Counted from the first letter of the stretch, positions 1 through 8,232 are shown. The stretch is 22,827 bases of DNA from RGUW01 sp049421025 (GCA_049421025.1 JBMSMG010000025.1:1-22827); one strand, 5' to 3'. A program made the numbers and translations. Notes: generated by a model not told the origin, from the sequence alone.

Positions 1-1
1 G

Positions 2-2044
2 GGGCTTGTGCTGTTCTCGGGCCAGTCAGCTCTGGCACAGCAGCCTGCCCAGCAGGAGGCGCCGGCCACGCAGAGCTCTCCGGCTCCCCAGCAGGCACCA
101 GCTCAGCCGCAACTGCCGAGCGGACAAATCAATCCGTTCACCACAGCCCCACTGGCTGGTGAGGTGAAGCCCAAGCCTGCGCCTGAGCCGCGCGTGCAGA
201 TTGCCGAGGTGGTGGTGGCCGGCCTTGAGGGTCACCCCGAGCGGGAACGTCTTGAGCTGGCTGCCTATGCGGCCATGGCGGTCACCCCGGGGTCCAAGGT
301 GACCCGCAGTGAGCTGCAAACCGATCTTTCAGCGATCTATGCCACCGGTTGGTTCTCTGATGTTCGGATCCAGCCGGTCGATAGCCCTCTTGGGGTGCGT
401 CTGGTGGTCACCGTGGTGGCTAACCCAGTGCTCGAGACCATCAAGCTTGACCCAGCTGATGCCAAGGTGCCTGCCCAGGTGGTCAATGAGATTTTCTCGC
501 CTGACTTTGGCCGCACGCTGAACCTCAACACCCTGCAGCTGCGCATGCAGGAGATGCAGAAGTGGTATGCCGATCAGGGGTATTCGTTGGCCAGGGTCAC
601 TGGACCCACGCGGGTGAATCCTGATGGCACCGTTGAACTTTTGGTGCGTCAAGGCACCGTCGCCGGTGTAGAGGTCAAATTCGTCAACAAAGAAGGTGCT
701 GACACCAATGACAAAGGCCAGCCAATTAAAGGCAAGACAAAACCCTGGGTGATCACGCGAGAGATTTCTCTCAAGCCTGGCGATGTCTTTAACCGACGCA
801 ATCTCGAAGAAGACATCAAACGCCTCTACGGCACAGGTCTGTTCAGTGACGTCAAGGTCACGCTGCAGCCGATTCCAGCTGATCCTGGAACCGTCACGAT
901 TGTGCTGGGCATCGTCGAGCAATCAACCGGTTCGCTCTCAGGTGGCCTTGGCTACAGCGGAGCTCAGGGCATTTTTGGTCAGATTCAGCTCAATGACAGC
1001 AATCTGCGCGGCCGCGCCTGGGATTTTGGGGCCAACATCACCTACGGCCAGTACGGCGGTCTGATCGATCTGACCTTCACCGATCCTTGGATCAAAGGTG
1101 ACCCCTTCCGCACCGCCTTCCGCGGCCGCGGTTTTATCAGCCGTGATATTCCTCAGTCTTTCCAAAACTCGGATACCGGAGCCGCCATTGTCACCGCCAA
1201 CAATGGCAACATCGTGGCAATCCAGCGCACGGGGGTAAACCTGCAATTTGTGCGGCCGATGAACGGCCGTGATCCCTTCCGCAAAGAGCCCTGGTCACTG
1301 ATTGTGGGCTTCTCGGGTCAGCAGGCAGTGCCAATGAACTTTGCCGGACAGGGATCGACGCGCGGCATCATCAATGGGAACACGATTTGCCTCGCCTACA
1401 ACTGCGCCGGCTCCAACAACCTTTGGGGTGTGCGGCTGGCCACGACCATGAATCGTCTCAATGATTCGCGCAATCCAACCAAGGGCGATTTCCTGAGCCT
1501 CAGCACCGAGCAGTTTCTGCCCCTGGGCAACAATTCGCCCGGCTTCAACCGCTTAAGAGCTGGCTACACCTATTACATTCCCGTCGAGTGGCTCAAGCTC
1601 TACAAGGGCTGCCGTCCCAAGCCCGGCGACACCAAAGACTGCAAACAGGCCTGGGCGTTTCAGGTCAGTGCGGGCACCAACATCGGTGAACTCCCGCCCT
1701 ATGAAGCCTTCTGTCTGGGCGGCGGAAACTCGGTTCGTGGTTATTACGACTGCGCCCTGGGTTCTGGCCGGAGCTTTGTCGAAGCCACGATCGAGTACCG
1801 CTTCCCGATCTTCAGCATCATCAGCGGCGAGCTGTTCGTTGATGGGGGCTCAGCCCTCGGCAGCCAGAATCTTGGGGGTCTCTATGGCAATCCGGCCGCC
1901 CTGTTGGGTAAGCCCGGTAGCGGCTTCTCGGTGGGTACCGGTCTGATCGTCACTACGCCAGTCGGGCCGCTCCGCTTGGAGATTGCCAGCCAGGACTTCA
2001 CCGGCCAGTGGCGCTTCAACCTGGGTGTGGGCTGGAAGTTCTGA
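2..2044 (+). CDS. bamA: BamA/Omp85 outer-membrane protein assembly factor (5' partial)
   Basis: Core of the machine that folds and inserts beta-barrel proteins into the outer membrane. The reading frame is open to the window edge and the first residues (LFSGQSALAQQ) look like the end of a signal peptide, so the GTG at 8 is probably internal and the true start lies upstream. After a Pro/Gln-rich linker come three POTRA-like segments (roughly residues 60-310 of the visible part); the last ends in a TGLFSDVKV motif. A C-terminal barrel follows from about residue 310. The barrel has the diagnostic VRGY motif (nt ~1730-1745) and ends in an aromatic beta-signal, VGWKF. Three POTRAs are typical of cyanobacterial Omp85, against five in E. 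coli. Six barrel cysteines fall into three close pairs, which is unusual. The TGA overlaps the lpxC ATG by 1 nt, so the two genes are probably translationally coupled. Confidence 0.95.
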   Translation, partial: GLVLFSGQSALAQQPAQQEAPATQSSPAPQQAPAQPQLPSGQINPFTTAPLAGEVKPKPAPEPRVQIAEVVVAGLEGHPERERLELAAYAAMAVTPGSKVTRSELQTDLSAIYATGWFSDVRIQPVDSPLGVRLVVTVVANPVLETIKLDPADAKVPAQVVNEIFSPDFGRTLNLNTLQLRMQEMQKWYADQGYSLARVTGPTRVNPDGTVELLVRQGTVAGVEVKFVNKEGADTNDKGQPIKGKTKPWVITREISLKPGDVFNRRNLEEDIKRLYGTGLFSDVKVTLQPIPADPGTVTIVLGIVEQSTGSLSGGLGYSGAQGIFGQIQLNDSNLRGRAWDFGANITYGQYGGLIDLTFTDPWIKGDPFRTAFRGRGFISRDIPQSFQNSDTGAAIVTANNGNIVAIQRTGVNLQFVRPMNGRDPFRKEPWSLIVGFSGQQAVPMNFAGQGSTRGIINGNTICLAYNCAGSNNLWGVRLATTMNRLNDSRNPTKGDFLSLSTEQFLPLGNNSPGFNRLRAGYTYYIPVEWLKLYKGCRPKPGDTKDCKQAWAFQVSAGTNIGELPPYEAFCLGGGNSVRGYYDCALGSGRSFVEATIEYRFPIFSIISGELFVDGGSALGSQNLGGLYGNPAALLGKPGSGFSVGTGLIVTTPVGPLRLEIASQDFTGQWRFNLGVGWKF

Positions 2045-2910
2045 TGCACAGCTGGCCCGCCGACTACAGCGGCGCCTGGACCCTCTCAGGCGCGGTTGAG
2101 CGCAGCGGTGTTGCCCTCCATAGCGGTGCTACAACCCGCGTGCGGCTGGCTCCTTCCAGCCAGCCGGGGTATTGGGTCGGCCGGCTTCAGCAGCCAGGGG
2201 TGCCCCTGCAGCGCCTGTGCCCCCAGCAGGTGGCCGAGACACGCCTGTGCACGGCGCTGCGGCTGGATTCGGGTCCCCTGGCCACGGTTGAGCATTTGCT
2301 TGCAGCGCTGGCTGGCACGGGAGTCAACCAGGCCGAGATCTGGGTGGATGGTGATGAGATCCCCCTGCTCGATGGGTCGGCCCAGCCCTGGGTTGAGGCG
2401 ATTGCCGAAGCCGGCCTCGAAGCTCTTGGCCCGCGCCCTGTGTCGGCAGCACTCGAGCGGCCCATCACAGTGCAGCAAGGCAACAGTTTTGCCACGGCTC
2501 TGCCTTCAGCCAGCCTGCAACTTGCTGTGGCGGTCGATTACCCCCAGCGCGCCATCGGCCGGCAGTTTGTGGCGTATGAGCTCACGCCCCAGCAGTTCGT
2601 CAGCGAGATCGCGCCAGCGCGCACCTTCGGCTTTCGTGAGCAGGTCGAGCAGCTGCGCGCCGCAGGGTTGATTCAAGGCGGAGCCCTCGATAACGCCCTG
2701 GTCTGCGATGGCGACCATTGGCTGAATCCACCGCTGCGGTTTGCCGATGAGCCGGCCCGTCACAAGTTGCTCGATTTGATCGGTGACCTGGCTCTGGCAG
2801 GCTTACCGGTGGCTCAGGTGTTTGCCTACCGCGGCTCCCATGGGCTGCACACCGCTTTGGCGGTGGCCTTGGCGCAAGCCCATGCCCCCGCTGCCGATCG
2901 CGTCTCCTGA
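2044..2910 (+). CDS. lpxC: UDP-3-O-acyl-N-acetylglucosamine deacetylase LpxC
   Basis: Zinc deacetylase catalysing the first committed step of lipid A synthesis in the cytoplasm. The 288-residue product carries the expected zinc ligands: H84 in VEHLLAALAG, then H240 and D244 in RHKLLDLIGD. The general acid/base histidine is at about 266 in GSHGLH. Length and residue positions match the E. coli enzyme closely (H79, H238, D242, H265). The start is the ATG overlapping the bamA stop (TGATG). An in-frame GTG/TTG further upstream would run into bamA and adds residues unlike the family. fabZ follows 12 nt downstream. The bamA-lpxC-fabZ-lpxA-lpxB order is a recurrent envelope cluster in Gram-negative bacteria, which supports the assignment. 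Confidence 0.97.
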   Translation: MHSWPADYSGAWTLSGAVERSGVALHSGATTRVRLAPSSQPGYWVGRLQQPGVPLQRLCPQQVAETRLCTALRLDSGPLATVEHLLAALAGTGVNQAEIWVDGDEIPLLDGSAQPWVEAIAEAGLEALGPRPVSAALERPITVQQGNSFATALPSASLQLAVAVDYPQRAIGRQFVAYELTPQQFVSEIAPARTFGFREQVEQLRAAGLIQGGALDNALVCDGDHWLNPPLRFADEPARHKLLDLIGDLALAGLPVAQVFAYRGSHGLHTALAVALAQAHAPAADRVS

Positions 2911-2913
2911 GGA
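2909..2913 (+). promoter_or_regulatory. Ribosome binding site of fabZ
   Basis: GAGGA overlaps the lpxC stop codon and lies 9 nt before a TTG. It supports the TTG at 2923 as the fabZ start, because no in-frame ATG exists near the N terminus. Confidence 0.5.
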
Positions 2914-2922
2914 CCATTCCCG

Positions 2923-3387
2923 TTGTCTGATCCCTCCTCTACATCCAGCTCCACGGTCGTGCTCAGCAGCGAGCAGATCCAGGGCCTGCTTCCCCACCGC
3001 TATCCCTTTGCCCTGGTCGATCGGGTGATCGAGCACGTGCCCGGCGAGAAGGCCGTGGCCATCAAAAATGTGACGCTCAACGAGCCGCAGTTCATGGGGC
3101 ATTTCCCCGGCAGGCCGCTGATGCCAGGGGTGTTGATTGTTGAGGCCATGGCTCAGGTGGGTGGTCTGATTGTCACCCAGATGCCGGATCTGCCTAAGGG
3201 CTTGTTCGTGTTTGCCGGTATCGATGGCGTGCGCTTCCGGCGCCCTGTTGTGCCCGGTGATCAGCTGAGGATCAGCTGCACGTTGCTGAGCCTCAAGCGC
3301 AAGCGCTTTGGCAAGGTGCAGGCTGAGGCCACCGTCGATGGAGACCTGGTCTGCTCAGGAGAACTGTTGTTCTCGCTGGTCGATTGA
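2923..3387 (+). CDS. fabZ: 3-hydroxyacyl-ACP dehydratase FabZ
   Basis: Hot-dog-fold dehydratase that removes water from 3-hydroxyacyl-ACP in type II fatty acid synthesis. It competes with LpxA for the hydroxyacyl-ACP pool, which explains its place inside the lipid A operon. The 154-residue product has LLPHRYPFALVDRV near the start and the active-site pair H60 and E74 in HFPGRPLMPGVLIVEA. The start is TTG, preferred because of the Shine-Dalgarno-like GAGGA 9 nt upstream; the first 12 residues are Ser-rich and not conserved, so a slightly later GTG cannot be excluded. The gap to lpxA is only 4-7 nt. Confidence 0.96.
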   Translation: MSDPSSTSSSTVVLSSEQIQGLLPHRYPFALVDRVIEHVPGEKAVAIKNVTLNEPQFMGHFPGRPLMPGVLIVEAMAQVGGLIVTQMPDLPKGLFVFAGIDGVRFRRPVVPGDQLRISCTLLSLKRKRFGKVQAEATVDGDLVCSGELLFSLVD

Positions 3388-3394
3388 GGCGATG

Positions 3395-4213
3395 ATGACT
3401 TCCGCGATGAGCACCTCCATTCATCCCACGGCCGTGGTGGATCCGCGGGCTCAGCTCGACGTCGGTGTCGAGGTCGGTCCGTATGCCGTCATTGGTGCCG
3501 ACGTGCAGATCGGATCTGGCAGCCGCATCGGTCCCCATGTGGTGATCGATGGCCGTGTGCGCATGGGCTCAGGCAACCGCATTTTCCCGGGGGCCTGCAT
3601 CGGCCTTGAGCCCCAAGATCTCAAATACAGCGGCGCCCCGACCGAGGTGGTGATGGGTGACAACAACACCATTCGCGAGTGCGTCACCATCAACCGCGCG
3701 ACCGCAGACGGAGAGCAGACTCGTCTGGGCAGCGGCAACCTGCTCATGGCTTACAGCCATTTGGGCCACAACTGTGAGCTTGGTGATCGCATCGTCATTG
3801 CCAATGGCGTAGCGGTGGCGGGCCATGTGGTGATCGGTGATCGTGCGGTGGTGGGTGGGATGCTTGGCATCCACCAATTTGTGCACATCGGAACCCTGGC
3901 GATGGTGGGCGGCATGAGCCGCATTGATCGCGACGTGCCCCCCTACATGACTGTTGAGGGGCATCCTGGTCGGGTTCGCGGGCTCAATCGCATCGGCTTG
4001 CAGCGCAGCGGCATGGCTGAGCTCGATGGCGGTGCCCAACTCAAGCAGCTGCAGCAGGTCTGGAGCCAGCTCTACCGCAGCGATCGTGTGCTGGCAGAAG
4101 CGCTTGCGGCTGTTCGCGCCCAGCCTTTGATGGCTGCTGCTGAAACCCTGGTCAGCTTTTTGGAAGCCTCCTCGGGGCCCGGTCGCCGCGGACCCATGCC
4201 TGCCAATCGCTGA
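3395..4213 (+). CDS. lpxA: UDP-N-acetylglucosamine acyltransferase LpxA
   Basis: Catalyses transfer of a 3-hydroxyacyl chain from ACP to UDP-GlcNAc, the first step of lipid A synthesis. The sequence shows hexapeptide repeats of a left-handed beta helix (IHPTAVVDPRAQLDVGVEVG and on through about residue 190) and then a helical C terminus. The catalytic histidine sits in SHLGHNC. Three in-frame ATGs occur at 3392, 3395 and 3407. I chose 3395: GAGG at 3386-3389 is 5 nt upstream, and this start numbers the catalytic histidine 125 as in E. coli. The choice among the three is uncertain. The stop overlaps the lpxB ATG by 1 nt (TGATG). Confidence 0.96.
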   Translation: MTSAMSTSIHPTAVVDPRAQLDVGVEVGPYAVIGADVQIGSGSRIGPHVVIDGRVRMGSGNRIFPGACIGLEPQDLKYSGAPTEVVMGDNNTIRECVTINRATADGEQTRLGSGNLLMAYSHLGHNCELGDRIVIANGVAVAGHVVIGDRAVVGGMLGIHQFVHIGTLAMVGGMSRIDRDVPPYMTVEGHPGRVRGLNRIGLQRSGMAELDGGAQLKQLQQVWSQLYRSDRVLAEALAAVRAQPLMAAAETLVSFLEASSGPGRRGPMPANR

Positions 4214-5400
4214 TGGTGCGGCTGTTGGTGAGCACCGGCGAGGTGTCCGGTGATCTGCAGGGCTCGCTGTTAATTGCGGCCCTGCATCAGGAGGCCAGCT
4301 CGCGAGGCCTCACTCTGCAGGTCCAGGCTCTTGGCGGGCAGCGCATGCGCCAGGCGGGAGCCGAGCTGATTGCCGATACCGCTGCCATGGGTGCGATCGG
4401 CCTCTGGGAGGCTTTGCCATTTGTGCTGCCGACCCTCAAGCTGCAGCGTCGTCTGCGGCGTGTGCTTGCAAGTCAACCGCCCGATGGGGTCGTGCTGATC
4501 GACTACATGGGACCCAATGTGACGCTGGGCCTGCGGCTCAAGCGGCAACTTCCCAAGGTGCCGATCACCTACTACATCGCCCCGCAGGAGTGGGCCTTCA
4601 GCTTGGGGGAAGGCGGCACCACGCGCCTGATCAGCTTTAGCGATCGCATCTTGGCGATCTTTCCTGAAGAGGCGAAGTTCTACAGCGAACGCGGTGCTGC
4701 CGTGACCTGGGTGGGCCACCCTCTGCTCGACACCTTGGCCGACCAACCCACGCGTCAGCAGGCGCGTGCGGCGCTGGATCTGCCGCAAGAGGTGCCTGTG
4801 CTGTTGCTGCTGCCTGCATCAAGGCGCCAGGAGCTGCGTTATTTGCTGCCAGCCATGGTGGCCGCTGCAGCCGAGCTGCAACGCCGCAATCCTGCGCTCG
4901 AGGTGCTCGTGCCCACGGGTCTCAGTGGTTTTGAAGCCACCCTGCAGCACCAGCTCGAGGCTGCGGGGGTGCGGGCTCGGGTGATTCCAGCCGGCCAGGC
5001 CGATGCCGCCAAGGCCAACCTGTGCGCCGCAGCTGATGCTGCCCTGACCAAATCGGGTACTGCCAATTTGGAGCTGGCCCTGCGGCGGGTTCCCCAGGTG
5101 GTGGGCTACCGGGTGAGCCGCGTCACAGCGTTCGTGGCCCAGCATCTGCTGCGCTTCAGTGTGCCCCACATTTCACCGGTGAATCTGGTTCTCGGTGAGC
5201 GTCTGGTGCCCGAGCTGTTGCAGAACGCGTTTACAGCCGACGCGTTGGTTGCTGCCGTTGAACCCTTGCTGCGTCATGACTCCAAGCAGCGTCAGCGCAT
5301 GCTGGCGGGGTATGACGCGCTGCAGCGGCAGCTCGGTGAACCTGGAGTCACGCGCCGAGCAGCGGCCGCGGTGCTTGATCAGTGCCTGAGCGCCTCATGA
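4213..5400 (+). CDS. lpxB: Lipid-A-disaccharide synthase LpxB
   Basis: GT19 glycosyltransferase that condenses UDP-2,3-diacylglucosamine with lipid X to form the lipid A disaccharide at the inner face of the cytoplasmic membrane. The 395-residue product starts with the family signature LLVSTGEVSGDLQG. It contains IDYMGPN and YYIAPQEWAF in the N-terminal lobe and the nucleotide-sugar-binding stretch KSGTANLELAL near residue 280, all as expected of LpxB. The ATG overlaps the lpxA stop and its own stop overlaps the msrA ATG (ATGA), so the three genes are likely translated in a coupled way. Length is normal for the family. Confidence 0.96.
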   Translation: MVRLLVSTGEVSGDLQGSLLIAALHQEASSRGLTLQVQALGGQRMRQAGAELIADTAAMGAIGLWEALPFVLPTLKLQRRLRRVLASQPPDGVVLIDYMGPNVTLGLRLKRQLPKVPITYYIAPQEWAFSLGEGGTTRLISFSDRILAIFPEEAKFYSERGAAVTWVGHPLLDTLADQPTRQQARAALDLPQEVPVLLLLPASRRQELRYLLPAMVAAAAELQRRNPALEVLVPTGLSGFEATLQHQLEAAGVRARVIPAGQADAAKANLCAAADAALTKSGTANLELALRRVPQVVGYRVSRVTAFVAQHLLRFSVPHISPVNLVLGERLVPELLQNAFTADALVAAVEPLLRHDSKQRQRMLAGYDALQRQLGEPGVTRRAAAAVLDQCLSAS

Positions 5401-6074
5401 GCCGGTTGGAGGGTCTCAGATTGCCTTTGGCCAGGCTGATGGCCTTCTGTCTGGCTTTGTTGCTGTGTGCCGCACCGCTGCTGGCAGCGGCACCACAGGA
5501 GGCCGTGCTGGCAGGTGGCTGCTTCTGGTGCCTTGAGCACGACCTTGAGTCCCTGCCCGGGGTTCTCGAGGTCGAGAGCGGCTACAGCGGCGGGGCTTTG
5601 CCTCGCCCCACCTACCGCCAGGTCTCCTCTGGCGGCACTGGCCATCAGGAGGTCGTCAGGGTGCGCTTTGATCCCGCCCGCCTCAGCTATGGCACCTTGC
5701 TGCGTGCCTACTTTCGAAACATTGATCCGCTGGATGGCGGCGGCCAGTTCTGTGATCGCGGCAGCTCCTACAGGCCAGTGATCTTTACTGCAGGCCCTCA
5801 ACAGGCCGCCCAGGCGGAAACCAGCCTCAGCCAAGCCGCCCGTGAGCTGGGCTTCGCCCCCACAGCACTGGCTGTTGTGCTCAAGCCCTTGCAGCGCTTC
5901 TGGCCGGCTGAGGCCTATCACCAGGATTACGCCAAGCGCAATGCCGTTCAGTACAACTACTACCGCTGGGCCTGCGGACGCGATCGCCGCCTGAACCAGC
6001 TTTGGGGAGGCAGGGCCCGATCGGACTCCCCCTGGTTGGTGAAGCCTGATCGCTCAAACCTGAGGAAAAGCTGA
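5397..6074 (+). CDS. msrA: Exported peptide-methionine (S)-S-oxide reductase MsrA
   Basis: Reduces methionine-S-sulfoxide in damaged proteins. The catalytic cysteine is C42 in GGCFWC; the family motifs GYSGG, GTGHQEVVRV and DRGSSYRPVIF follow, and AYHQDYAKRN lies near the C terminus. Before the catalytic domain is a clear signal peptide: arginines, a hydrophobic run (AFCLALLLCAAPLLA, residues 16-30) and a plausible cleavage at about A30-A32. It therefore probably acts in the periplasm or thylakoid lumen, whereas E. coli MsrA is cytoplasmic. The start is the ATG forming ATGA with the lpxB stop; a GTG 15 nt upstream and an ATG at 5439 are alternatives. It is the last gene before a terminator-like hairpin, so it belongs to the lipid A operon. 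Confidence 0.95.
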   Translation: MSRLEGLRLPLARLMAFCLALLLCAAPLLAAAPQEAVLAGGCFWCLEHDLESLPGVLEVESGYSGGALPRPTYRQVSSGGTGHQEVVRVRFDPARLSYGTLLRAYFRNIDPLDGGGQFCDRGSSYRPVIFTAGPQQAAQAETSLSQAARELGFAPTALAVVLKPLQRFWPAEAYHQDYAKRNAVQYNYYRWACGRDRRLNQLWGGRARSDSPWLVKPDRSNLRKS

Positions 6075-6094
6075 AGCGCGATTGCCGCGCTTTT
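6074..6094 (+). terminator. Probable intrinsic terminator of the bamA-lpx-msrA operon
   Basis: A perfect 7-bp stem, AAGCGCG (6074-6080) with CGCGCTT (6086-6092), encloses a 5-nt loop and runs into TTTT. It begins at the last base of the msrA stop codon. The T-tract is short and partly paired, so strength is uncertain. Confidence 0.6.
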
Positions 6095-6183
6095 GCCTGA
6101 ACCCCTGCCATGGAGCGGGTTTCCGCCCTTTGCTTTGGCCCTAGGCATCGGTAGCGTTGTTGCGATCACCTCACCGGTTTTGT

Positions 6184-6411
6184 ATGTATCTGCTGACCAT
6201 TCGTGACGGTCTGCAGACGCGCCATATCGGGCCTTACGACAGCCCGAAGCAGGCGGCCGACGATCTTGATCGCCTACTGGCGGTCTGCGGCGAACGGGCG
6301 CGCTGGCAGATTCACGCTCTGGAAACCCCGCAAGAGCTGGTGAGCAGGCTTGGCGAGGCATCCACCGCTCAGCTTGCTGGGGCCACCGGCCGCAGCCGGG
6401 CTGCGGCTTAA
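6184..6411 (+). CDS. Small conserved-looking hypothetical protein (75 aa)
   Basis: Function unknown. The 75-residue product starts MYLLTIRDGLQTRHIGPY, followed by a helical stretch (about 20-40) and RARWQIHALETP, then an Ala/Ser-rich tail. It has no signal peptide, membrane segment or recognised catalytic motif. The single Cys (LAVCGER) is not part of a metal-binding pair. I chose the ATG at 6184 because residues encoded further upstream look like untranslated sequence. It stands alone on the + strand, about 90 nt after the terminator of the lpx operon, so it needs its own promoter. It ends 7 nt from the stop of the minus-strand gene at 6419. The tidy N-terminal sequence and normal codon use favour a real gene. 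Confidence 0.7.
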   Translation: MYLLTIRDGLQTRHIGPYDSPKQAADDLDRLLAVCGERARWQIHALETPQELVSRLGEASTAQLAGATGRSRAAA

Positions 6412-6418
6412 GGCCGTT

Positions 6419-6685
6419 TCAGGCTTCTGGGTTGCGGCGTGGATAACCGCGCAGCAGGCCACTTTCAACCATGAGCCCAACCCCTGCGTTGATCAGGATG
6501 AGGCCAAAGGTTCCATACCAAAACCAGGGCCCAGCATTGGCAATGGGATCAACCGCTTTGGCAGAAGCGGCCAGGGTCTGAATCCCCTTACGGATCACCG
6601 CTTCGCCGAACAGGCAAAGGCCAGCAGGGAGCAGCAGCACACCCAACTGTGCCTTGACGTACCACCGGATCTTCTGAACGGCCAT
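6419..6685 (-). CDS. Small membrane protein with two predicted helices (88 aa)
   Basis: Unknown function. The protein begins MAVQKIRWYVKAQLG, has a first hydrophobic segment (about residues 15-30, GVLLLPAGLCLFGEAV) and a second one (about 50-72, WFWYGTFGLILINAGVGLMV), and ends in a basic tail RGYPRRNPEA. It should lie in the cytoplasmic or thylakoid membrane with both ends on the same side. The gene starts 26 nt after the pepA stop on the same strand, so it is probably the last gene of that run. In-frame non-ATG codons upstream would overlap pepA; I preferred the ATG at 6685. I cannot assign it to a named family. Confidence 0.72.
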   Translation of the reverse strand: MAVQKIRWYVKAQLGVLLLPAGLCLFGEAVIRKGIQTLAASAKAVDPIANAGPWFWYGTFGLILINAGVGLMVESGLLRGYPRRNPEA

Positions 6686-6711
6686 CGCGACAGGCTTGGT
6701 TGCCTGCAACC

Positions 6712-8232
6712 CTACGTGGCTGTGCTGGTTTCTGCCCCGTTGAGCAGCCACTGCACCAGGGTGCGCACCCCAAAGCCGGTGGCGCCAGCGGGGTCGCAGC
6801 CGCGTCCTTTGTCGCTCCAGACCGTGCCGGCGATATCAAGATGGGCCCAGGCCACATTGGGCTGGATGAAGTCCTGCAGAAACAACGCCGCCGTAATCGA
6901 ACCGCCAGGCCTGGGGCCGGTGTTCTTCATGTCGGCATGGGTGCTCTTGAGGCCGTCCTTGTAGGAGCTGCGTAGCGGCATGCGCCAGAAGCTCTCGCCT
7001 GTGGCATCGCCAGCCTCCAGCAGCGCCTGGGCCAGGCCATCGGTGTTGGACCACAATCCGGCGATTTCTTCGCCCAGGGCAATCACGCAGGCGCCCGTGA
7101 GGGTGGCCAGATCGATCACGGCATCGGGCTCGAGCTTGCAGGCATAGACCAGGGCGTCGGCAAGGGTTAGCCGGCCTTCGGCATCGGTGTTGTTGATCTC
7201 GATGGTCTTGCCGTTGGAGGCCGTCACGATGTCGCCGGGGTGCACGGCTTCACCGCTGATCATGTTTTCGCAAGCCGCCACGATCATGTGCACCTCCAAG
7301 CCGGGGGGCTTGAGCTCGCCGATCGCGCGCATGGCACCCAGCACCGCTGCACTGCCGCCCATGTCGAATTTCATCATTTCGATCTGAGAGCCGGCCACTT
7401 TGAGGTTGTAACCGCCCGAATCAAAGGTGAGCCCTTTGCCCACCAGGGCCACCCGGCGCCGAATCGGGCCTGAGGGCCTGTAGATCAGGTGAATGAATTT
7501 GGGCGGCAGCACAGAGCCTTGGGCGACCCCCAGATACGCGCCCATGCCCAGGGCTTCACAGTCGCTGCGCTCGAGCAGTTTGAGCTCGAGGCCGTGCTCA
7601 TGGGCCATGTGGGCGGCGATGTCGGCCAGGTGCTGGGGCGTGGCCACATTGGGCGGGGCCGCCACCAGCTCCCGGGCCAGCGAGACACCTCGCACGATGG
7701 CGCCAGCCTGTTGGATGTCGCTTGCGACTTCGGCATCGAGGCCTAGCAGCGTCAGATTGGCCAGCTGGCTGCTCGGTTCGGCGTCGCTCTTGAAGCGCTG
7801 GTCGGCATACAGGGCCAGTTGGGCCGCTTCGGCCATGGCACGCGCTGCCCCAGCCGCTGCAAGCCCCTCCAGGGGCATGGCCAGGGTTAGTGAAGGCAGC
7901 TCTGATGCTGCTTTGCAGGCGCTGGCGGTGGCCATGCGCAGAGCCTGCAGGTCAAAGCCTTCAGGTTCTCCCAGTCCGATCAGGATCAAGGTTCCTGGCT
8001 TGCTGCCAAGACGCTCGACACTCAGGCACTCACCTGCTTTGGCCTTGAAGCGCCGCTGCTCAATCCGCCTGATGAGATCGTCATGCTCTGCAGGGCTCAA
8101 CAGTTGCTCAAGGGCTTGGCGCAGCGGTTGGATCAGCTCGCCACTAAACAGGCCAATGGCCAGGGCCTCAGCACCGTGACTCTGGAGGGCACCGGCCTCC
8201 TCAAGGCGAATCGTTTGCGCGCGAATCTCCAC
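6712..8232 (-). CDS. pepA: Leucyl (cytosol) aminopeptidase PepA, M17 family
   Basis: Dizinc/dimanganese aminopeptidase that releases N-terminal residues from peptides in the cytosol. The C-terminal catalytic domain shows the family signature NTDAEGRL at residues 348-355, the metal- and substrate-binding stretch KGLTFDSGGYNLK before it, and GATGFGVRTLVQWL at the end. The N-terminal half is the variable regulatory domain. Two GTG starts are possible. I favour 8232 because AGGG lies 5 nt upstream and it gives the short VEIRAQ-type N terminus usual in the family; the GTG at 8247 adds five residues. In E. coli the homologue also binds DNA as an Xer accessory factor; nothing here tests that. The gene follows the GIY-YIG gene by about 40 nt. 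Confidence 0.96.
   Translation of the reverse strand: MEIRAQTIRLEEAGALQSHGAEALAIGLFSGELIQPLRQALEQLLSPAEHDDLIRRIEQRRFKAKAGECLSVERLGSKPGTLILIGLGEPEGFDLQALRMATASACKAASELPSLTLAMPLEGLAAAGAARAMAEAAQLALYADQRFKSDAEPSSQLANLTLLGLDAEVASDIQQAGAIVRGVSLARELVAAPPNVATPQHLADIAAHMAHEHGLELKLLERSDCEALGMGAYLGVAQGSVLPPKFIHLIYRPSGPIRRRVALVGKGLTFDSGGYNLKVAGSQIEMMKFDMGGSAAVLGAMRAIGELKPPGLEVHMIVAACENMISGEAVHPGDIVTASNGKTIEINNTDAEGRLTLADALVYACKLEPDAVIDLATLTGACVIALGEEIAGLWSNTDGLAQALLEAGDATGESFWRMPLRSSYKDGLKSTHADMKNTGPRPGGSITAALFLQDFIQPNVAWAHLDIAGTVWSDKGRGCDPAGATGFGVRTLVQWLLNGAETSTAT

Noticed and set aside
6130..6157. Promoter for the 75-aa gene (TTGCTT with TAGCGT, spacer 16)
   Set aside because: The -10 match is poor. 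A promoter must exist between 6095 and 6183, but this pair is not convincing.
6389..6407. Hairpin GCCGCAG-CCGGG-CTGCGGC as a bidirectional terminator
   Set aside because: The 7-bp stem is perfect and lies near the tail-to-tail junction, but it is inside the 75-aa gene and has no T-tract on either strand.
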